Assembly (NCBI RefSeq): GCF_022138605.1
Contig: NZ_JACBFS010000002.1
Span: 1-64,000 of the forward strand
Origin: Xanthobacter sp. NM-25
Lineage (GTDB): Bacteria > Pseudomonadota > Alphaproteobacteria > Rhizobiales > Xanthobacteraceae
Direction of reading: 5' to 3'
DNA: 64,000 nt
The notes under the pieces were generated by a model that made no database searches, was not told where the DNA came from, and worked only from the letters and a program-made list of their open reading frames with translations. Positions 26,778-37,231 of this stretch are shown piece by piece; positions within the stretch are counted from its first letter, which is position 1, and every line of letters starts with the position of its first letter. Both the position numbers and the translations under genes were made by a program.

Positions 26778-28841
26778 GTGAGCGTGCGCATCGTTCATGA
26801 GGTTCCGCGCCGGCTGCGTCTGCGGCTCGGCGCGGACCTCGATCTGTTGTCGCGGGCGGCCACCGCCGTCCGCGACATTCGCGGTGTGTCCGCGGTGCGC
26901 CTCAATGCCGGCGCCCGCTCGCTCATCGTCAGCTATGACGGCACCGGCGCCACCCGTGCCGCCATCCTGGCCCTTGCGGCCCATCCGCCGGCCCAGGTGC
27001 CGGCGCTGGTGCAGCCGCCGGGCGTCGATTCGGCGCCGCTGGTGCTGTCGGTGGCGACCCTCATCGCCTCCCGCCTGCTGCCGCGGCCCGCCGCCGCGGC
27101 CCTCACCTATGCCAATGTGGCGAGCACCGTGCTGCGCGGCATCGCCGCCGCCATCCAGCACGGGTTGAAGGTCGAGGTGCTCGACGCCATCGCTATCGGC
27201 CTGCCCACCTTGCGCGGTGAATACACCACCGCCAATTTCACCCGCTTCCTGGTGGAACTGGCGGAATATATCGAATCCACCACCATCGAGCGGTCCGACG
27301 AGCTGTTGCGCTCGCTGCTGCATCGCGCGCCGGACGATGTCTGGGTCGAGACCGGGAACGGCGAGATGCGCCAGGTGCCCTTCGCCAGCCTGCACGGCGG
27401 CGAGCACGTGGTGGTCGGCCTCGGCGAGACCATACCGGTGGATGGCACGGTGGTGTCCGGCGACGCGTATGTGGACCAGTCGGCGGTGACCGGCGAGAGC
27501 CTGCCCATTCCCCGGGCGCCGGGTGGCATGGCGCTGGCCGGCGGCATCATCACCGAGGGCCGCCTCGTCATCCGTGCCGACCGGGTGGGCGAAGCCACCA
27601 CCACCGGCCGCATCGCCCGCTATATCCAGGATGCGCTGGAGCGGCCGGCGGAGATCCAGTCCGTGTCCGATGCCCTGGCCGACCGGCGGGTGGGCATCAC
27701 CCTCGGCTCGGCGGCCGGCGTGTTCGCGCTGACGCGGGACCTGCGGCGCATGGAATCCGTGTTCATGGTGGACTATTCGTGCACCGTGAAGCTGGGCACC
27801 CCCATCGCCCTGAAGACCGCCATGTTCCAGGCCGCCAAGCAGGGCTGCCTCGTCAAGAGCGGGCAGGCCATCGAGGCGCTGGCGGATATCGACACCATTG
27901 TCTTCGACAAGACCGGCACCCTCACCCACAACACCCTGCAGGTCACCGACATCTGCCCCCTGCGCTCGGATGTGGACGAGGAAGAGGCCCTGGCGGTGGT
28001 CGCCTCCCTGGGCGAGCACACCAACCACCCCATCGCCCGGGCGGTGGTGAACCTCGCCCGCCAGCGCAAGCTAGCCCACGTGCCCCACGAGGAGGTCAAC
28101 TTCATCGTCGGCCACGGCGTGGAAGCGGAAGTGGGCGATGACGTCATTCGCTTCGGCAGCCGCCACTTCCTGGAGGATGACGAAAACATCTCCTTCGCCC
28201 GCCAGCGGGCCCAGGTGGCGGAGTTCCAGGCGGAGGGCAAATCCCTGCTCTATGCGGCACGGAACCAGCGCCCGCTCGCCATGTTCGCCCTGCGCGACCG
28301 GGTGCGGGAAGAGACGCCCGAAACCCTGGCGCGGCTGCGCGCCCTCGGCATCAAGAAGATCGTGATGATCACCGGCGATGCCAAGGCGAAAGCTCTGGCG
28401 CTGGGCGCCTCCCTTGGCCTCGACGCCGTCTATTACGAGCAGCAGCCGGAGGATAAGGCCCGCATCATCGGCGAACTGAAGGCGGAGGGCGCCAAGGTGG
28501 CGTTCGTCGGGGACGGGGTGAACGACGGGCCGGCGCTGATGACCGCCCATGTGGGCATCGCCATGCCGCGGGCCGCCGACATTGCCCGCGCCACCGCCGA
28601 CATTGTGCTGACCGACGACCGGCTGGATTCGCTCGCCACCGTGCTGGGCATCTCGCAGGCCACCATGGCCCTCATCCGCTCCAACTTCAACGTGGCGGTG
28701 GGCGCCAACTCGGCCATCCTGGCGGCCGCGGTGCTGGGCTATCTCTCGCCCATCGCCACCGCCGCGCTCCACAACGGCACCACCATCGCGGTGCTGATCC
28801 GCTCCCTGCTGGCGGGACACGGCAGCGCCAAGGCCCACTGA
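26778..28841 (+). CDS. P1B-type ATPase with Ser-Cys membrane motif (FezB-like candidate)
   Basis: A 687-residue metal-type P-ATPase starting at GTG 26778. An HMA_2-like domain (residues 1-60, no CxxC) comes first, then membrane helices, the actuator loop with TGES (238-241), membrane motif DYSCTVKLGTP (Ser334-Cys335 where Cys-Pro-Cys is usual), phosphorylation site DKTGTLT (377-383), nucleotide-site TNHP (415-418) and hinge GDGVND (578-583). All catalytic motifs are intact, so it should be active. The altered membrane motif and HMA domain set it apart from Cu/Zn pumps and fit the P1B-6 group to which FezB of ferrosomes belongs. Last gene of the operon; a strong terminator follows. Confidence 0.88.
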   Translation: MSVRIVHEVPRRLRLRLGADLDLLSRAATAVRDIRGVSAVRLNAGARSLIVSYDGTGATRAAILALAAHPPAQVPALVQPPGVDSAPLVLSVATLIASRLLPRPAAAALTYANVASTVLRGIAAAIQHGLKVEVLDAIAIGLPTLRGEYTTANFTRFLVELAEYIESTTIERSDELLRSLLHRAPDDVWVETGNGEMRQVPFASLHGGEHVVVGLGETIPVDGTVVSGDAYVDQSAVTGESLPIPRAPGGMALAGGIITEGRLVIRADRVGEATTTGRIARYIQDALERPAEIQSVSDALADRRVGITLGSAAGVFALTRDLRRMESVFMVDYSCTVKLGTPIALKTAMFQAAKQGCLVKSGQAIEALADIDTIVFDKTGTLTHNTLQVTDICPLRSDVDEEEALAVVASLGEHTNHPIARAVVNLARQRKLAHVPHEEVNFIVGHGVEAEVGDDVIRFGSRHFLEDDENISFARQRAQVAEFQAEGKSLLYAARNQRPLAMFALRDRVREETPETLARLRALGIKKIVMITGDAKAKALALGASLGLDAVYYEQQPEDKARIIGELKAEGAKVAFVGDGVNDGPALMTAHVGIAMPRAADIARATADIVLTDDRLDSLATVLGISQATMALIRSNFNVAVGANSAILAAAVLGYLSPIATAALHNGTTIAVLIRSLLAGHGSAKAH

Positions 28842-28866
28842 GCGCCCACGGATGGGGTGGCCCAAA

Positions 28867-28897
28867 AACGGCCCCGGAGCCAGGCTCCGGGGCCGTT
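28867..28897. terminator. Bidirectional terminator between P-ATPase and DoxX genes
   Basis: A perfect 15-bp inverted repeat (28867-28881 against 28883-28897, arms AACGGCCCCGGAGCC and its complement) with a one-base centre. AAAAA precedes it and TTCTC follows, so each strand ends the stem with a short U-rich tail. It separates two convergent genes. Confidence 0.85.
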
Positions 28898-28923
28898 CTC
28901 ATATCAGCCTGAAAGGGCCCGCC

Positions 28924-29364
28924 TCAGGCGGCCTTCTCCTTGCGCAGGGGCCAGGCGAAATAGCCGAAGAAGCCGGGGTTCTTGTTCCAGGCATCTAGGG
29001 CCACGGCGAGCGAGGCCACACCCCAGAACACCAGATATTCCACGCCATGGCCGGCCCAGAACCAGCCGAGGCCGTGCACCCGGGCGGTGGCGTAGGCCGC
29101 CACCAGCATCAGGCCGGCGGAGACGATACCGAGATACTTGGGGAACAGGCCGAAGGTGAGGCCGATGGCGCAGATGAGCTCCATGATGACCGAGAGCACC
29201 ACGAACGCTTCCGGCGGATAAAACCCCGCCTTTGTGAAGAATCCCACCGTCCCGGCGAAGCCGACGATCTTCGAGATCGCGTGCGGGAAATAGAACAGGC
29301 CGCAGATGACCCGAACAACCACCATGGGATCCGTGAAATCAAATCTTCCAGATGCGGTGGACAT
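28924..29364 (-). CDS. DoxX family membrane protein
   Basis: A membrane protein of 146 residues (154 if the ATG at 29388 is used). Four hydrophobic segments are visible, with the family pattern FDFTDPMVVVRVICGLFYFPH at the start and HGVEYLVFWGVASLAVAL near the end. DoxX-type proteins sit in the inner membrane and have been tied to oxidative stress and quinone-linked reactions, but this branch has no assigned function. I prefer the ATG at 29364 (MSTASGRFDF), with GGAATA upstream. It is convergent with the iron operon. Confidence 0.82.
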   Translation of the reverse strand: MSTASGRFDFTDPMVVVRVICGLFYFPHAISKIVGFAGTVGFFTKAGFYPPEAFVVLSVIMELICAIGLTFGLFPKYLGIVSAGLMLVAAYATARVHGLGWFWAGHGVEYLVFWGVASLAVALDAWNKNPGFFGYFAWPLRKEKAA

Positions 29365-29459
29365 GACGCTATATTCCAATTTCTGCATCCGTACGCGACC
29401 ATCATGACCGCGCCGTGGCAGGAAATGGCGTCGATACCACTATGACCACATTGACTTGA

Positions 29460-29477
29460 AGCAAGCATGCGCTTGCT
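29460..29477. promoter_or_regulatory. Inverted repeat upstream of the DoxX gene
   Basis: AGCAAGC (29460-29466) and GCTTGCT (29471-29477) are exact inverted arms around ATGC, about 95 bases before the DoxX start and behind the cimA stop. It could be an operator; nothing else supports it. Confidence 0.25.
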
Positions 29478-29586
29478 CCCATGCACTGCGCATTTGCACC
29501 CACGAAAACGCCCACAACAGCTGGTTGGTGCGCTTTCGCACACGACCCGCAAAGATGGGGATGGCGGGATCGCCGCGCGCCCCACC

Positions 29587-31185
29587 TCAGGCGGTGGCAC
29601 CTTCCTTCAGCAGCTTCCAGGTGATGGAATCGAGCAGGGCCTCGAACGAGGCGTCGATGATGTTGGGAGAGACCCCGACGGTGGTCCAGCGATCGCCATT
29701 TTCGTCGGTGCTTTCCACCAGCACCCGGGTCACCGCCTCGGTGCCGCCGTTCAGCACCCGCACCCGGTAGTCGGTGAGGTGCAGGCCGGCGATGAGCGGC
29801 TGGTATTTGCCCAGATCCTTGCGCAGGGCGAGGTCGAGGGCATTCACCGGGCCGTTGCCCTCGGCGGCGGAGATCAGCGTCTCCTCGCCCACATGCACCT
29901 TCACGATGGCTTCCGCCACGGTGGTGAGCTCGCCCTTGGCGTTGTAGCGCCGCTCCACCTTCACGCTGAAGCGCTCCACCGCGAAGAAGTCCGGCACCTC
30001 GCCCAAGGCGCGGCGCGCCAGCAGCGCGAACGAGGCATCCGCCGCCTCATAGGCATAGCCCAGGGCCTCGCGGGTCTTCACCTCGTCCAGCAGGCGGGCG
30101 AGGCGCGGATCGGCCTTGTCCACGCTCACCCCCAGCCGCTCCAGTTCGGCGATGACATTGGACTTGCCGGCCTGGTCCGACACCAGGAGCTTGCGCCGGT
30201 TGCCCACCGCCTCCGGGGGCACGTGCTCATAGGTCGCCGGGTCCTTCAGGATCGCCGAGGCATGGATGCCGGCCTTGGTGGCGAAGGCGCTCTCGCCCAC
30301 ATAGGCGGCATGGCGGTTGGGCGCCCGGTTCAGCATCTCGTCGAGGGCGCGGGACACCTGCACGATCTCCGCCAGCCCGTCGGGCGCGACGCCGATGTCG
30401 AAGCGCTCCGCATAGTCGCGCTTCAGCATCAAGGTGGGGATCAGCGCGCACAGATTGGCATTGCCGCAGCGCTCGCCGAGGCCGTTCAGCGTGCCCTGGA
30501 TCTGCCGCACCCCGGCCCGCACCGCCGCCAGCGAATTGGCCACCGCCTGCTCGGTGTCGTTATGGGCATGGATGCCGAGGTGATCGCCCGGCACCACCTT
30601 CACCACCTCCCGCACGATGGTCTCCACCTCATGGGGCAGCGTGCCGCCATTGGTGTCGCACAGCACCACCCAGCGGGCGCCGGCCGCATAGGCGGTGCGG
30701 GCGCAGGCGAGGGCGAACTCCGGATCTTCCTTGTAGCCGTCGAAGAAATGCTCGCAATCCAGCAGCGCCTCGCGCCCGGCGGCGACCGCCGCCGCGACGC
30801 TGTCGCGGATGGAGGCGAGGTTCTCCTCCTTGGTGGTCTCCAGCGCCACCCGCACCTGATAGGCGGAGGCCTTGGCGACGAAGCAGATGGCATCGGCCTT
30901 GGCCTCCAGCAGCGCGGCAAGGCCGGGATCATTGGAGGCCGAGCGGCCCGGCCGCTTGGTCATGCCGAAGGCGGTCACCCGGGCGCGGGCAGGATGCGGG
31001 GTGCTGAACAGCTCGGTGTCGGTGGGATTGGCACCGGGATAGCCGGCCTCCACATAATCCACCCCCAGGCGATCCAGCAGGCCGAGCACCTTCACCTTGT
31101 CGGCGACGGTGAAATCCACCCCATTGGTCTGCGCCCCATCGCGCAGGGTGGTGTCGAACAGATACAGGCGCTCTTTGGTCGGCAT
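29587..31185 (-). CDS. cimA: (R)-citramalate synthase
   Basis: A 532-residue enzyme condensing acetyl-CoA and pyruvate to citramalate, the threonine-independent entry to isoleucine. Start MPTKERLYLFDTTLRDGAQT carries the HMGL/DRE-TIM signature (TLRDG). The metal-site stretch HAHNDTEQAV and the C-terminal LeuA-type allosteric domain (from about residue 390, DFFAVERFSVKVERRYN) are present. Length and these features separate it from 2-isopropylmalate synthase. The ATG at 31185 has AAGGG upstream. It lies 44 bases after the GNAT gene in a cysS-GNAT-cimA unit. Confidence 0.93.
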   Translation of the reverse strand: MPTKERLYLFDTTLRDGAQTNGVDFTVADKVKVLGLLDRLGVDYVEAGYPGANPTDTELFSTPHPARARVTAFGMTKRPGRSASNDPGLAALLEAKADAICFVAKASAYQVRVALETTKEENLASIRDSVAAAVAAGREALLDCEHFFDGYKEDPEFALACARTAYAAGARWVVLCDTNGGTLPHEVETIVREVVKVVPGDHLGIHAHNDTEQAVANSLAAVRAGVRQIQGTLNGLGERCGNANLCALIPTLMLKRDYAERFDIGVAPDGLAEIVQVSRALDEMLNRAPNRHAAYVGESAFATKAGIHASAILKDPATYEHVPPEAVGNRRKLLVSDQAGKSNVIAELERLGVSVDKADPRLARLLDEVKTREALGYAYEAADASFALLARRALGEVPDFFAVERFSVKVERRYNAKGELTTVAEAIVKVHVGEETLISAAEGNGPVNALDLALRKDLGKYQPLIAGLHLTDYRVRVLNGGTEAVTRVLVESTDENGDRWTTVGVSPNIIDASFEALLDSITWKLLKEGATA

Positions 31186-31229
31186 GTCCGAACCCTTTTC
31201 GTGCGTGTCCCCCGGGGCGGCGGCCGCTG

Positions 31230-31726
31230 TCATTGCAGGCGGGCCTTTTCCTCGCCCAGCGTCTTGCGCAGGGTGGTGGTGCCGAGCCAGGCGTTGCCGC
31301 GAGCCACGGTGTTGCGCCGCTCGGGCACATAGCCGCGATGCTGGAAGAAGCCGAGGGCGGTGTCGCTGGCATCCACGCTCAGCGCCGTGGTGCCGCGCGC
31401 CCGCGCGAGGGTCTCGGCGGCATCGCACAAGGCCTTCCCGACACCGCTACCGGCCGCCTCGGGATGCACATAGAGCATCTCGATATGGGCATTGTCCTTC
31501 ACCGCCACGAACCCCACCACCGTGCCGGCCCGCACCGCCACCAGGGTGAGCAGCGCGCCCAGGCGCTCACCGAACGCGACCTCGTCCTCGGCGGCGGCGG
31601 CCCAGGCCTCCTGCTGGTCGAGGTCGTAATCCTCGCCGGTGAGCTCCAGGATGGCGGCGGTGAACAGCGCCGCCAGCACCGGCGTATCCGCCGGCAGGAA
31701 CGGGCGCAGGGCGAGACGGAGAGTGC

Positions 31727-31730
<4 letters not shown>
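31230..31730 (-). CDS. GNAT family N-acetyltransferase
   Basis: A 166-residue acetyltransferase. The GNAT core is clear: ALRPFLPADTPVLAALF at the start, IEMLYVHPEAAGSGVGKALCDAAE (beta4 and the acetyl-CoA pyrophosphate loop, here GSGVGK) and ALSVDASDTALGFFQHRGYV at the end. Its start codon overlaps the cysS stop (ATGA), so translation is coupled. The substrate cannot be read from the sequence. Confidence 0.9.
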
Positions 31731-33115
<1,385 letters not shown>

Positions 33116-33578
33116 GGATGCTCCCCTCGTCGCTCCGCGTTCCGCGACATCGCGCAACGGACACACGCCTGCCAAACGGGCATGCGCGCACAGCCGGTCC
33201 ACCGGCCGGGGCGTCCAGGTCCTTAAACGGGCTTAAGGGTGCAGCAAGGGACGGCCGCGGCCAGCTTCTCGGGCTAACCGCAAATAATCGGCAGACGAAT
33301 GCCGAAGATGGAAAAAAGGCCGTTCATGGCGCGGGACAATGGTGCCCACGCGTGCGTCCGTCAAGGATTTCCATCAAGGATTTTCGCAGTCCGCGCGCAT
33401 CTCACCGGTTCTGGCGGGGCAAGCCGCCCCGCGGACGGCGCGATGCTGCATTGCAGCAACCGCCTTGACCCGGTGCGGGAGGCGCAGCTATGCCACCGCC
33501 CCCTGCCGGCCGGGCGGTCCTGCCGCCACCGGCCCGGCGATCACCTCACCACGGGCCCCTATCTGGCGGACTCTTCTG
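33116..33578. other. Divergent intergenic region upstream of cysS
   Basis: About 460 bases with no convincing gene. It contains a GCGGGGC/GCCCCGC hairpin (33414-33432), the small palindrome TGCTGCATTGCAGCA (33444-33458) and a 13-base-spaced direct repeat CAAGGATTT near 33363-33385. One of these may belong to control of cysS or of the small exported gene; I cannot tell which. Confidence 0.35.
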
Positions 33579-33914
33579 ATGCACACCAATCGAACACCCT
33601 CGGCCCGCCTCCTGTCGCTTCTCGTTCTCCCGGCGTTCCTGGTGCTGGCCGCGCCGCTGGCCCATGCCGATACCCGGGTGTTCGTCATCGACAATTCCGA
33701 CGGCTATGGGGTGGATGGCTGCCTGTCGTCCGGCGCGCCCTGCGGCGAGCGGATCGCCAGCGCCTGGTGCCGCTCCCACGATTATGCCCGGGCAGTGGAG
33801 TTCGGCCGGGTGGAAGACGGCCCGCTGCGCCGCGCCTCCGCCGATGCGACCGCGGAAGGGATCTGCCCCGGCCCGCTCTGCGCCAGCGCCGTGGCCATCA
33901 CCTGCACGCGGTGA
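33579..33914 (+). CDS. Small cysteine-containing exported protein
   Basis: A 111-residue protein starting MHTNRTPSARLLSLLVLPAF, a signal peptide cleaved near LAHADT. The mature part of about 80 residues has six cysteines and the segment VFVIDNSDGYGVDGCLSSGAPCG, seen in small periplasmic proteins of Hyphomicrobiales. No enzyme motif. The ribosome site is weak and an upstream in-frame extension to 33339 is unlikely because it would bury the signal. It is convergent with creA, 22 bases away. Function unknown. Confidence 0.7.
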   Translation: MHTNRTPSARLLSLLVLPAFLVLAAPLAHADTRVFVIDNSDGYGVDGCLSSGAPCGERIASAWCRSHDYARAVEFGRVEDGPLRRASADATAEGICPGPLCASAVAITCTR

Positions 33915-33936
33915 CAACCGGCGGCCCCGCCGCCAC

Positions 33937-34470
33937 TCAACGCACGAAGTCAGAGCAGCGCGGCACCTCGCCATTGGCGCCCCACGGCATGATGGGCACG
34001 GTGGAGGTGGAATTCTTCGGGCTGCCGTCGATCAGCTTGTCGGAATAGACCAGATAGACCAGCACGTTGCGCTTGGTATCGCAGCCGCGCACGATCTGCA
34101 TCTTCTTGAAGAAGAAGGACCGCCCCTCGCGGAACACCACGTCGCCCTGGTCGAACTTGCCCTTGAACGAGATGGGCCCCACCTGGCGGCAGGCCAGGGA
34201 GATGTCGGAGACCTCCTCGGCCACCCCCAGCATGCCGGACATGCCGCCCTTCTCCGGCGTGGTGTAGTGGCAGGCCACCCCCTCCACCAGCGGGTCGTCG
34301 ATGCCATAGACGGCCAGCTTGTCGTCGGGCGTCAGGAACTTCCACACGGTGGACTTCTTGAAGATGAGGTTCGGCTCCTGGGCCGCCGCGCCACCAGCGG
34401 AAGCCCCGAGCGCCGCGGCCAGACCCGCCGCCACCACCACGGCACGCATTAAAGTCACAATCGCCATCAT
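33937..34470 (-). CDS. creA: CreA family protein
   Basis: A 177-residue exported protein: signal peptide up to about GGAAAQEP, then the CreA core with VGPISFKGKFDQGDVVFREG, the cysteine-bearing GVACHYTTPEKGG, LACRQ and RGCDTKRNVLVYLVYSDKLIDGSPKNS. CreA is a widely conserved periplasmic protein first named from the E. coli cre region; its function is unknown. The first two possible ATG codons (MMAIVTLM) are one and six codons apart, so the exact start is open. Divergent from the TRAP solute-binding gene. Confidence 0.9.
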   Translation of the reverse strand: MMAIVTLMRAVVVAAGLAAALGASAGGAAAQEPNLIFKKSTVWKFLTPDDKLAVYGIDDPLVEGVACHYTTPEKGGMSGMLGVAEEVSDISLACRQVGPISFKGKFDQGDVVFREGRSFFFKKMQIVRGCDTKRNVLVYLVYSDKLIDGSPKNSTSTVPIMPWGANGEVPRCSDFVR

Positions 34471-34681
34471 AAGGACCCCTCGGGGAACGCGACCCCTCTC
34501 ATATGGGGGTCGAAACCGTCAACGGAAGCCGCTCGACGATTGACGCGGCCGCCTGCGCGTGACACCACCCCTGCGCCGTGCCTCGCGCAGGCCGTCGAAG
34601 AGCCCACGCCCAGGCCGCCCAAGCGGCGCATCGGACAACCGGACCGACGCCCAAGGCGATCCGGGCCCAAGGAGGATTGGA

Positions 34682-35776
34682 ATGGACATCAAGCGCCGCA
34701 CCTTCATTGGCGCATCGGCCACCGCTCTCGCTGGCAGCGCTGTGGCGAGCCCGGCGCTCGCCCAGAGCCAGCCCGAGATCAAATGGCGCCTGACCTCGTC
34801 CTTCCCCCGTTCCCTGGACACCATCTACGGCACCGCCGAGATGCTCTCGCGTTATGTGGCCGAGGCCACTGACGGCAAGTTCCAGATCCAGACCTTCCCC
34901 GCCGGCGAGATCGTGCCCGGCCTCCAGGCGCTGGATGCCGCCTCCACCGGCTCGGTGGAGTGCGCCCAGACCGCCACCTATTTCTACACTGGCAAGGACA
35001 CGGCCCTCGCCTTCGGCACCGGCATCCCGTTCGGTTTCAACTCGCGCCAGCAGCATTCCTGGTGGCACTTCGGCGGCGGATCCGAATTCACCAACGAGAT
35101 CCTGGCCAAATACAATGTCACCGCCTTCGCCGCCGGCAATTCCGGCTGCCAGATGGGTGGCTTCTTCCGCAAGGAACTGAAGGGCGTCGAGGACCTGAAG
35201 GGCTTGAAGTTCCGCATTGGCGGGCTGGGCGGCCAGGTGCTGGCCAAGCTCGGCGTGGTGCCGCAGCAGATCGCCCCCTCCGACGTCTACCCCGCTTTGG
35301 AGCGCGGCTCCATCGACGCCACCGAGTTCGTCGGCCCCTATGACGATGAGAAGCTCGGTCTGGTGAAGGTAGCGAAATATTACTACTACCCCGGCTGGTG
35401 GGAAGGCGGCGCCATGCTCCACCTGGTGGTGAACAACGAACAGTGGAATGCGCTGCCCAAGCATTACCAGGGCATCCTCAAGATCGCCTGCGAGGCCGCC
35501 AACAACTGGATGCTGGGCAAATACGACTGGGTGAACCCGCCGGCGCTGCGTCGCCTGGTGCAGCAGGGGGCCGAGCTGAAGCCGTTCCCCCCGTCCATCA
35601 TGGAAGCGGGCTACAAGGCGGCCCAGGAGCTCTATGCGGAGCTCGCCGCCGCCAACCCCATGTTCAAGCGCGGCCTCGACTCCATGAACGCCATCCGCAC
35701 CGAGCAGCTGGTGTGGTGGCAGATCGCCGAATACGCCTTCGACGGCTTCAACATCCGCAATCGCGGCAAAAGCTGA
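34682..35776 (+). CDS. Tat-exported TRAP-type solute-binding protein (DctP/TakP-like)
   Basis: A 364-residue periplasmic binding protein. The leader MDIKRRTFIGASATALAGSA has a twin-arginine pattern and ends near ALAQSQ, so it is probably a Tat substrate. The mature chain shows the DctP fold: IKWRLTSSFPRSLDTIYGTA, FRIGGLGGQVLAKLGVVPQQ with the conserved Arg that binds a carboxylate, and EFVGPYDDEKLGL. The pattern is closest to the TakP type that binds 2-oxo acids; that substrate is an inference. The ATG at 34682 has an ideal AAGGAGG. No DctQ or DctM permease gene is adjacent. Confidence 0.88.
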   Translation: MDIKRRTFIGASATALAGSAVASPALAQSQPEIKWRLTSSFPRSLDTIYGTAEMLSRYVAEATDGKFQIQTFPAGEIVPGLQALDAASTGSVECAQTATYFYTGKDTALAFGTGIPFGFNSRQQHSWWHFGGGSEFTNEILAKYNVTAFAAGNSGCQMGGFFRKELKGVEDLKGLKFRIGGLGGQVLAKLGVVPQQIAPSDVYPALERGSIDATEFVGPYDDEKLGLVKVAKYYYYPGWWEGGAMLHLVVNNEQWNALPKHYQGILKIACEAANNWMLGKYDWVNPPALRRLVQQGAELKPFPPSIMEAGYKAAQELYAELAAANPMFKRGLDSMNAIRTEQLVWWQIAEYAFDGFNIRNRGKS

Positions 35777-36040
35777 CGCGCGCGGAGCCGCGGCCAGTTC
35801 TGGCGCGGACCGGCATCACGGGTGCGTGAGCCGGCCGCGGCAGCATCAGGCCCTGAGCCCACCGCTGCGCGGATGGGGCGGTTAAGGCGGGCGGGCGAGG
35901 TGGATTTCCACAGTTTGGTCACCATTTCGGTGGCCCGCCGGTTTATAGACGAGGCAGGCGGCGTCTCCCGGATCAGGGGCGCCATTCGCATTCCAGCGCG
36001 CACCGCGCGGCGGCATCGACGGATCTGAGAAGACTTCAGG

Positions 36041-37189
36041 ATGGGATTTTCGCGACGCTTCGGCACCCTCGCTCGCGGGCTGCTCGCCGCCCTGGCCATT
36101 CCGGCCGCCGTCTCCGCCACCGCGACCCACGCCTGGGCCCAGCAGGGTGCGAGCTGCGCGCAGCTGGAAGCCTCGCTGGCCTCCCTTGATCGGGGCAACG
36201 ATTCCTGGGCCGCCCGGCAGCGCCAGGCGGCCAAGCTGCGCGGAGATCTGGAGCGCCTGTCGGCGCAGGCCCGCGGCATGGGCTGCGACGCGCCCCGCGG
36301 CTTCCTGATCTTCCAGGGCCCGCCGCGCCCGCCCCAGTGCGACCAGATCGACGACCAGATTTCCCGGCTGCGCTCGTCCGTCGCCGGCCTCGAGCGGGGC
36401 GGTGGCGACCAGGCCGGCCAGCGGCGGGCGCTCATCCTGGCCCTGGCGCAGAACAATTGCGGCGCGCAATACACGGCCGCCGTGCGCGGCAGTGGCGGCG
36501 GCGCCCAGCCCCAGCGCCCGCGCAACTTCCTGGAAGCCATCTTCGGCGCCCCCGTGCAGAGCGATTCCGAGGACAGTTCTCCCGATGTGGACCTGAGCGC
36601 CGTGGCGCCGGCCGCCCCGTCCAGCTATTCGCGCACCGTCTGCGTGCGCACCTGCGACGGCTATTTCTTCCCGCTTTCGCGCTCCTCCAACGCCAGCCGG
36701 TTTGCGTCGGAAGACATGCAGTGCAAGCGCCTGTGCCCCAATGCGGATACCCAGCTGTTCACCTTCTCCGGTGAGGACATCCGCAGCGCCGTCAGCATCT
36801 CCGGCCAGTCCTACATGTCGCTGCCCAACGCCCTGCGCTATCGCAAGGAAGTGGTGCCCTCCTGCTCGTGCCGCGCGCCCGGCCAGTCCTGGTCACAGGC
36901 CCTTGCCGGCATCGAGGACGCCACCACCCTGCAGAAGGGCGACATTCTGGTGACCGAGGAGCAGGCGCGCGAGATGTCGCAGCCCAAGCCCGTGGACACT
37001 GCCCCCGGCGCCAAGGGCAAGACCGCGGCGGCCCAGGCCCCCGCGGTGACCGATGCGCCCCAGGGCAGCCCCACCGCCACCGCCTCCGCCCCGTTGGCAC
37101 CGGCCTCGGAACAGCCCGGCCAGCGGCCGGTGAAGATCATCCCCCTGCCCCGCTCCCGCAACGCCCAGCCCGCCGCCGACGCGCAATAG
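36041..37189 (+). CDS. DUF2865 exported protein
   Basis: A 382-residue protein with an N-terminal signal (RGLLAALAIPAAVSATATHA, cleavage near AWAQQ), two coiled-coil-like stretches with a CAQLEASLASLDR start and RQRQAAKLRGDLERL, and the DUF2865 core YSRTVCVRTCDGYFFPLSRS followed by MQCKRLCPNADTQLF and VVPSCSCRAP. These cysteines suggest a disulfide-bonded periplasmic domain. The last 80 residues are Ala/Pro-rich. The family is common in Hyphomicrobiales, with no known role. AGGATGGG lies around the start. Confidence 0.88.
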   Translation: MGFSRRFGTLARGLLAALAIPAAVSATATHAWAQQGASCAQLEASLASLDRGNDSWAARQRQAAKLRGDLERLSAQARGMGCDAPRGFLIFQGPPRPPQCDQIDDQISRLRSSVAGLERGGGDQAGQRRALILALAQNNCGAQYTAAVRGSGGGAQPQRPRNFLEAIFGAPVQSDSEDSSPDVDLSAVAPAAPSSYSRTVCVRTCDGYFFPLSRSSNASRFASEDMQCKRLCPNADTQLFTFSGEDIRSAVSISGQSYMSLPNALRYRKEVVPSCSCRAPGQSWSQALAGIEDATTLQKGDILVTEEQAREMSQPKPVDTAPGAKGKTAAAQAPAVTDAPQGSPTATASAPLAPASEQPGQRPVKIIPLPRSRNAQPAADAQ

Positions 37190-37231
37190 GCCGCCCCCGG
37201 AGGGACGACCTAGCGGCTGGGCCGGCGCTGC

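Noticed and set aside
33116..33578. tRNA or small RNA upstream of cysS
   Set aside because: Checked for cloverleaf arms and T-loop sequence; only small unrelated palindromes were seen. A T-box is not expected in this group and no T-box sequence was found.
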